The notes under the pieces are model-generated. The model was not told where the DNA came from. It saw only the letters and a program-made list of their open reading frames with translations, and made no database searches. Positions 39,278-44,372 of a stretch of DNA of 44,372 nt are shown one piece after another. Positions within the stretch are counted from its first letter, which is position 1. Each line of letters begins with the position of its first letter. Origin of the DNA: Alphaproteobacteria bacterium (GTDB lineage: Bacteria; Pseudomonadota; Alphaproteobacteria; Micropepsales; Micropepsaceae); the NCBI GenBank assembly GCA_003139615.1, contig PLJH01000124.1, positions 1-44,372 on the forward strand, in the 5' to 3' direction. The position numbers and the translations under genes were made by a program.

Positions 39278-39378
39278 ATTCGGTTTTGACGGTCGCGTTG
39301 TCTCCTGTCGGGTTCGGGGCTAAGACCGCGATCCGCGCCTGGGCCTTTCAAGCAGGCGCGCTCCAGGAGATTCGAGGC

Positions 39379-39636
39379 ATGACCGCCAAAGCCAAACCCG
39401 AAGCCGTACAAGTCGACCAACTGAGCTTCGAAGCGGCCTTGAAGGAGCTCGAACAGATCGTCGGCCGGCTGGAGCAGGGCGAGGTCGATCTCGAGGATTC
39501 GATCCAGCTTTACGAGCGGGGCCAGGCGCTAAAAGCGCATTGCGAGAAGAAGTTGAAGGCCGCGGAAGGCCGGCTCGAAAAAATCGTGCTGGGCGCCAAG
39601 GGACCCGAGGGTGTCGAGCCGGCCGATATCGGCTGA
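39379..39636 (+). CDS. xseB: exodeoxyribonuclease VII small subunit
   Basis: An 85-residue protein with the XseB signature: [56 protein letters not shown]. It forms the helical small subunit that assembles with XseA on single-stranded DNA. The ATG has AGGAGATTCG upstream. xseA is elsewhere. dxs follows 206 bp downstream, the classic order. Confidence 0.95.
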   Translation: MTAKAKPEAVQVDQLSFEAALKELEQIVGRLEQGEVDLEDSIQLYERGQALKAHCEKKLKAAEGRLEKIVLGAKGPEGVEPADIG

Positions 39637-39842
39637 CAGATTGAAACGGGCCGCGAAAAAGCCTCAAAATCGGTGCGAATTGGCGATGCTTCCGGCGTCT
39701 CGTCAAAGGCTATGACCTGCGCCCATGTCGCCTTGATTTGTCGGACGAAAGAGTCGACCTTTTGCCGCCTGCACGGGAATTTGATGTGGCGCGACGGGGC
39801 TAAAGCCGCGGGCCGAAGCAGTGGCTGAGTGGGAGTTTGAGT

Positions 39843-41756
39843 ATGGGATTGCCAACGCCGCTTCTGGACAAGGTGGGGGAACCGGCCGCGCTGCGGGGCC
39901 TTGCCCGCTCCGATTTGCGCCAGCTGGCCAATGAACTGCGCCAGGAAACCATCGATGTCGTTTCGGTCACCGGCGGCCATCTGGGTGCGGGGCTCGGCGT
40001 CGTCGAACTGACCGTCGCGCTCCACTATGTGTTCGACACGCCGACCGACAAACTCGTCTGGGATGTCGGCCACCAGGCCTATCCGCACAAGATTCTGACC
40101 GGCCGTCGCGATCGCATGCGCACCCTGCGCCAGGGCGCGGGACTTTCGGGATTCACCAAGCGGGCCGAAAGTCCGTTCGATCCGTTCGGTGCGGCCCATT
40201 CGTCCACCTCCATTTCGGCGGGACTCGGTTTTGCCGTGGCACGCGATCTCAAGGGCCAGAAACACAATGTCGTCTCGGTGATCGGCGACGGCGCGATGAG
40301 CGCCGGCATGGCCTACGAGGCAATGAACAATGCGGGCTCGATGAATGCGCGCGTGATCGTGGTGCTCAACGACAACGACATGTCGATTGCGCCGCCTGTG
40401 GGCGCGATGAGCGCCTATCTCGCGCGCCTGATTTCGAGCAAGCCCTATCGTAGCTTCCGGCGCATCGCCAAACAGCTTGCGAAGCTGCTGCCGCATTCGA
40501 TGGAAGTGACGGCGGAGCGCGCGGAAGAATATGCCCGCGGCATCGCGATGGGCGGGACGTTGTTCGAGGAGATGGGATTTTACTATGTGGGGCCGATCGA
40601 CGGGCACAATCTCGATCACCTGATTCCCGTGCTCGAAAATGTGCGCGATGCGCAGAACGGCCCGATCCTCGTGCACGTCGTGACGCAGAAGGGCAAAGGC
40701 TATCCGCCGGCCGAAGCGTCGGCCGACAAATATCACGGCGTGGTCAAGTTCAACGTGGCGACGGGCGAGCAGAGCAAGACGCCCGCCAAAGCGCCCGGCT
40801 ACACCAAGGTGTTTGCCGAAGCGCTCATCGCGGAAGCCGAGAAGGACGATCGAATCGTTGCGATCACGGCTGCCATGCCGTCGGGCACGGGTCTCGATCT
40901 GTTCGCCAAGAAATTTCCGGATCGCTGCTTCGATGTGGGCATTGCCGAGCAGCATGGCGTGACGTTCGCGGCCGGTTTGGCTGCCGAAGGATTGAAGCCT
41001 TTCGCTGCGATCTATTCGACATTCCTGCAACGCGCCTACGACCAGGTCGTGCATGACGTTGCGATCCAGTCGTTGCCCGTGCGCTTTGCGATTGATCGCG
41101 CCGGTCTTGTCGGCGCGGATGGACCGACCCATGCGGGCTCGTTCGACGTCACCTATCTCGCGACGTTGCCCGGCTTCGTCATCATGGCGGCGGCCGATGA
41201 AGTCGAACTGACGAACATGGTGGCGACGGCGGCGCAGATCGACGATCGGCCGTCCGCGTTCCGCTATCCGCGCGGCGAAGGGCTGGGCCTTCAGCGCATA
41301 TTGCCCGGCACGCCACTCGAAATCGGCAAGGGACGCATTGTGCGCGAGGGAACGTCCATTGCCATCCTCAGTCTGGGCACAAGGCTGCAGGACGCGCTGT
41401 TGGCAGCCGAGAAATTGTCCGCCTACGGATTATCGGCGACGGTGGCCGATGCGCGCTTCGTCAAACCGCTCGATACCGATCTGGTCAAGCGGCTTGCGCG
41501 CGAGCACGAAGTCCTCATCACGGTCGAGGAAGGTGCGGTCGGCGGGTTCGGCGCGCATGTCACGCAATATCTGGCCTGGGAAGGGCTGCTGGATCAGGGC
41601 CTCAAGCTCCGTCCGATGATTCTACCGGATCGCTTCATCGACCAGGACTCGCCGGAGCGCATGTACGAAGCGGCCGGCCTCGATGCGAAGGCGATCGTCA
41701 AGGCCGCACTCGACGCGCTGGGCCGCGAGGCGGCGGTTGCAGGCGAGCGCGCATGA
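39843..41756 (+). CDS. dxs: 1-deoxy-D-xylulose-5-phosphate synthase
   Basis: A 637-residue enzyme of the MEP isoprenoid pathway, condensing pyruvate and glyceraldehyde 3-phosphate with thiamine diphosphate. Signatures: [35 protein letters not shown], thiamine motif [38 protein letters not shown] (catalytic Glu), [20 protein letters not shown] and YPRGEGLG. Length is normal. ATG 39843 is used. A TTG two codons earlier has the same context. The stop overlaps tlyA by 4 bp (ATGA), so they are translationally coupled. Confidence 0.97.
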   Translation: MGLPTPLLDKVGEPAALRGLARSDLRQLANELRQETIDVVSVTGGHLGAGLGVVELTVALHYVFDTPTDKLVWDVGHQAYPHKILTGRRDRMRTLRQGAGLSGFTKRAESPFDPFGAAHSSTSISAGLGFAVARDLKGQKHNVVSVIGDGAMSAGMAYEAMNNAGSMNARVIVVLNDNDMSIAPPVGAMSAYLARLISSKPYRSFRRIAKQLAKLLPHSMEVTAERAEEYARGIAMGGTLFEEMGFYYVGPIDGHNLDHLIPVLENVRDAQNGPILVHVVTQKGKGYPPAEASADKYHGVVKFNVATGEQSKTPAKAPGYTKVFAEALIAEAEKDDRIVAITAAMPSGTGLDLFAKKFPDRCFDVGIAEQHGVTFAAGLAAEGLKPFAAIYSTFLQRAYDQVVHDVAIQSLPVRFAIDRAGLVGADGPTHAGSFDVTYLATLPGFVIMAAADEVELTNMVATAAQIDDRPSAFRYPRGEGLGLQRILPGTPLEIGKGRIVREGTSIAILSLGTRLQDALLAAEKLSAYGLSATVADARFVKPLDTDLVKRLAREHEVLITVEEGAVGGFGAHVTQYLAWEGLLDQGLKLRPMILPDRFIDQDSPERMYEAAGLDAKAIVKAALDALGREAAVAGERA

Positions 41757-42499
41757 CGAAGCCCGGCGCGCGTCTCCGCGCCGATGTCTATCTCGTGAGC
41801 CGCGGACACGCCGCATCGCGCGCCGAAGCGCAAGCGGCCATCGCGGCGGGGCGCGTGTCGGCCGACGGCCAAACCGTTCTGAAGCCGTCGCAGCCGATCG
41901 GCGATGCCGCGAATATCGCTTACGAAAGAGCGCATCCCTATGTCTCGCGCGGCGCGCTGAAGCTGATCGCCGCGCTCGACCGTTTTGAATTGTCGCCGCG
42001 AGGACTCGTCTGCCTCGATATCGGCGCATCGACGGGCGGATTTACACAAGTGCTGCTCGAGCGCGGCGCCGCAAAAGTTTATGCCGTCGATGTCGGGCAG
42101 GGGCAGTTGCACGGCGATGTCGCGAAGGATCCGCGCGTCATCTCGGTCGAAGGCATAAATGCGCGCGAATTGTCGGCGACCCAATTTCCCCAGCGTCCGC
42201 AGACGATTGTCGCCGATGTGAGTTTCATCAGCCTGAAGTTGGCGTTGCCGCCGGCGTTGGAACTCGCCGCGCCGGGCGCGTGGCTGGTCGCGCTCGTCAA
42301 GCCGCAATTCGAAGCGGGACGTGGAAATATCGGAAAGGGTGGAATCGTTCGCGATGCTGCTGCGCAAATTTCTGCGCGCGACGGCATTGTCGCGTGGATA
42401 TCGTCCGTACAAGGATGGTCTGTGATCGGCCGGATGGAAAGCCCGATCGAAGGCGGCGACGGGAACCGCGAATTCCTTATCGCGGCACGAAAATCGTGA
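41753..42499 (+). CDS. tlyA: TlyA-family 16S/23S rRNA 2'-O-methyltransferase
   Basis: A 248-residue protein: an S4 RNA-binding domain at residues 6-65 ([20 protein letters not shown]), then an FtsJ/RlmE-type methyltransferase ([68 protein letters not shown]). The K-D-K type residues are present as Lys in SRGALKL, Asp in [10 protein letters not shown] and Lys in ALVKPQF. TlyA methylates ribose 2'-O positions in rRNA. Overlaps dxs by 4 bp and the next gene by 4 bp (GTGA), all one operon. Confidence 0.93.
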   Translation: MTKPGARLRADVYLVSRGHAASRAEAQAAIAAGRVSADGQTVLKPSQPIGDAANIAYERAHPYVSRGALKLIAALDRFELSPRGLVCLDIGASTGGFTQVLLERGAAKVYAVDVGQGQLHGDVAKDPRVISVEGINARELSATQFPQRPQTIVADVSFISLKLALPPALELAAPGAWLVALVKPQFEAGRGNIGKGGIVRDAAAQISARDGIVAWISSVQGWSVIGRMESPIEGGDGNREFLIAARKS

Positions 42500-43551
42500 G
42501 TGCCGTCTGCCGGCATTTCGGGGTTTGCGGCGGCTGCACCTATCAGGACATGCCGGACGCGGACTATCAGACTCTCAAGCGAAATCTCATTGTCGAAGCA
42601 CTGGCGCGGCACGGTTTTGCGGACGCCGTCGTCGAAGAGCCGCTGGAAGTGGCGCCTGCCACCCGCCGCCGCGCCGTCTTCAAAGTGGCGAAAAAGAACG
42701 GCGTCACACTGATCGGATTTCATGCCGCGAAATCGCATGCCATCGTGGACATGCTGGAATGCCGCGTGATGACGCCGGCGCTCACAACCCTCGTGCCGCG
42801 CCTGCGCGAGGCGATGTCTTCGCTGCTCCGCGAAAACGAAGACGCGGACCTGCATGTGACGGACTCGGATGACGGCTTCGATGTCGCGCTCAAATGGCCC
42901 CGTGCCCGCAAATTGCAGGGCGAGATCGCGCGCATGGCCGAAAAATTACATCTCGCGCGCGTGACCGCGGGCAACGAAACAATCGTCGAACTCGCAAAAC
43001 CGTCCATCGCGTTCGGCGCCGTTCGCGTGGCGCTGCCGCCGGGAAGCTTTCTGCAGCCCACGCGTGAAGGCGAAGCGGCATTGCAGGCGCGCGTTGTGTC
43101 GGCACTCAAAGGGGCCAAAAACGTCGCCGACCTGTTCGCCGGATGCGGCACGTTCACGCTGCCTTTGGCTGCGCACGCGAAAGTTCATGCCGTCGATTCG
43201 GACGGTCCCGCACTCGACGCTCTCGCCGCGGCGGCCCGTGCGACACAGGGGCTAAAACCTGTCACTACCGAGAAGCGGGACCTGTTCAAGCGGCCGCTGT
43301 TTTCCGTCGAACTCGCCCGTTTCGATGCCGTGGTGCTCGATCCGCCGCGGGCCGGCGCTGCGGCCCAGGCAAGCCGGCTGGCGGCGTCGAAAGTCGCGCG
43401 CATTGTCTATGTGTCATGTAACGAAGGCAGCTTTGCGCGGGATGCCCGTGTGCTCGTCGACGCGGGCTACCGGCTCGGACCGGTGCTGCCAGTGGACCAG
43501 TTCCTCTGGTCGTCGCATATTGAGCTGGTCGCGAGTTTCACGAAGGCCTGA
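42496..43551 (+). CDS. RumA/TrmA-type RNA m5U methyltransferase
   Basis: A 351-residue class I RNA methyltransferase. The N-terminal CRHFGVCGGC (Cys5, Cys11, Cys14), with a later Cys in LECRV, looks like an iron-sulfur cluster site as in RlmD. The SAM motif is VADLFAGCGTFTLPLAA, the DPPRAG loop VVLDPPRAGAAAQ, and catalytic Cys308 in YVSCNEGSFARDARVL. The TRAM domain of RumA is absent, so it is shorter than RlmD (about 430). The GTG start overlaps the tlyA stop. The target is probably a uridine in 23S rRNA, but alphaproteobacterial members are not well characterised. Confidence 0.9.
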   Translation: MSAVCRHFGVCGGCTYQDMPDADYQTLKRNLIVEALARHGFADAVVEEPLEVAPATRRRAVFKVAKKNGVTLIGFHAAKSHAIVDMLECRVMTPALTTLVPRLREAMSSLLRENEDADLHVTDSDDGFDVALKWPRARKLQGEIARMAEKLHLARVTAGNETIVELAKPSIAFGAVRVALPPGSFLQPTREGEAALQARVVSALKGAKNVADLFAGCGTFTLPLAAHAKVHAVDSDGPALDALAAAARATQGLKPVTTEKRDLFKRPLFSVELARFDAVVLDPPRAGAAAQASRLAASKVARIVYVSCNEGSFARDARVLVDAGYRLGPVLPVDQFLWSSHIELVASFTKA

Positions 43552-43552
43552 C

Positions 43553-44372
43553 ATGGCACGGACGAGCGAAAGATTGACCTATGCGGCCGCCCAGACTGCG
43601 CGGGTGGCGTTTTACGGCGCGCATTATCTGGCCGCCCGCATGATTGCGCGCGACGCGTTCAAGACAATCGAGAAGCTGCCGCATCCCATCCCGTCGCTGG
43701 GCGCCATGCTCAAATCCATGCGGGCGCTGTTTGCGCAGGATTGGGCGAATGTGGAGGCGGGGCTGTACCCTGCGCCGTTCGACTGGAAGCGCGACATGCG
43801 CCGCGCGATGGCGAGCGTGCGATTCCTGTCCGATATTCCGAAGGTGGCAGAGCGACAGAAGCGTCGCGGTCACAGCGATGTGGGCGCGAAAGGCGAGGGC
43901 CTGCCGCGCTATTACCGCCAGAACTTTCACTTCCAGACCGACGGCTATTTGAGCGAACGCTCGGCGCAGCTTTACGATTTCCAGGTGGAGGCCTTGTTCG
44001 GCGGCACGGCCGATGCCATGCGCCGCCGTGCCTATGTGCCGATCGCGCGCGCGCTCGAGGGCCGCGATGCCACGCGCGCGACATTGCTCGATATCGGCGC
44101 GGGCACGGGACAGTTTCTCGGCTTCGTCAAATCCGTTCAGCCGCAGTTGAAGACCATCGCGCTCGATCTGTCCGAGCCTTATCTTTCGAAGGCGCGCCGG
44201 GTGCTGAAGCACGGCGCCCCCACCAAATTCGTCGAAGCCGCGGCGGAAGCGATGCCGTTGGCGGACAAGAGCGTCGACATCGCCGTCAGCATTTTCCTGT
44301 TCCACGAATTGCCGCCGAAGATTCGTATCGCCGTGGCGAAGGAGATTGCGCGCGTGCTGAAGTCCGGCGGGA
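43553..44372 (+). CDS. class I SAM-dependent methyltransferase (cut by the window edge)
   Basis: A partial protein of at least 273 residues. The first 170 residues are a helical region of unknown role, ending RGHSDVGAKGEGLPRYYRQN, FHFQTDGYLSERSAQLYDFQ. Then follows a methyltransferase: motif I TLLDIGAGTGQFLGFVKSVQ, acidic loop TIALDLSEPYLSKARRV, and motif IV-like DKSVDIAVSIFLFHELPPK. It resembles UbiE/Coq5-type fold enzymes, but the N-terminal extension differs. The start is one base past the end of the RumA-type gene. The substrate is unknown. Confidence 0.85.
   Translation, partial: MARTSERLTYAAAQTARVAFYGAHYLAARMIARDAFKTIEKLPHPIPSLGAMLKSMRALFAQDWANVEAGLYPAPFDWKRDMRRAMASVRFLSDIPKVAERQKRRGHSDVGAKGEGLPRYYRQNFHFQTDGYLSERSAQLYDFQVEALFGGTADAMRRRAYVPIARALEGRDATRATLLDIGAGTGQFLGFVKSVQPQLKTIALDLSEPYLSKARRVLKHGAPTKFVEAAAEAMPLADKSVDIAVSIFLFHELPPKIRIAVAKEIARVLKSGG

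Overview
The window looks like chromosomal DNA of a GC-rich alphaproteobacterium. The right-hand operon (histone-deacetylase-like gene, xseB, dxs, tlyA, RumA-type RNA methyltransferase) is a typical alphaproteobacterial gene order. The several TonB-dependent receptors, TPR-sulfotransferases and aspartyl/asparaginyl hydroxylase resemble the gene content of the Caulobacter/Sphingomonas/Micropepsaceae type. I cannot assign a genus.

Region 1 (1-3300) is accessory DNA made of insertion-sequence debris. Seven copies of an IS terminal repeat (core GGTAGTG, a few bases, then CAGTTTGAAAT) separate very small genes. Three of these genes (P1, P2, P5) start flush with or overlapping the stop codon of a transposase 3' remnant (IS1-like C terminus), and P4 starts 38 bp after one; P3 and P0 have no remnant. 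Four of the five genes P1-P5 end within a few bases of the next terminal repeat, and P4 ends 15 bp from it. All six small genes encode membrane, secreted or lipoprotein products. This repeated layout (transposase end, small envelope gene, terminal repeat) is the most unusual thing in the window. A decayed gene with two amber stops and a separate family of short palindromic repeats are mixed in.

Region 2 (3300-13800) holds an HxlR regulator divergent from a secreted protein, an IS5-type transposase scrap, an exported aspartic-protease-like PDZ protein lacking both catalytic Asp residues, two very similar outer-membrane receptors on either side of a LysR regulator, a LytS/LytTR two-component pair, and a nitrobindin-like heme-barrel protein.

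Region 3 (13900-24750) contains an AraC regulator divergent from an exported alpha/beta hydrolase (followed by a 20-codon remnant of a second copy), a same-strand set tetR-coq4-VC0807-cupin-MOSC with a perfect TetR-type palindrome, an AT-richer cupin/membrane fusion gene, a FixJ-like regulator followed by a receiver-only protein, a GNAT acetyltransferase, another hydrolase, a large nested palindromic repeat, and an enoyl-CoA hydratase.

Region 4 (24995-36663) contains SppA, a TPR/aspartyl-hydroxylase fusion, three tandem TPR-sulfotransferases and a large TonB-dependent receptor with its own terminator and an upstream 17-bp palindrome. The grouping suggests a nutrient-uptake or protein-modification locus.

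Region 5 (36891-end) is a plus-strand housekeeping run: HDAC-like amidohydrolase, exported MsrB and MsrA, XseB, Dxs, TlyA, RumA-like methyltransferase, and a methyltransferase cut by the window edge. I saw no tRNA, rRNA, CRISPR array or replication origin.
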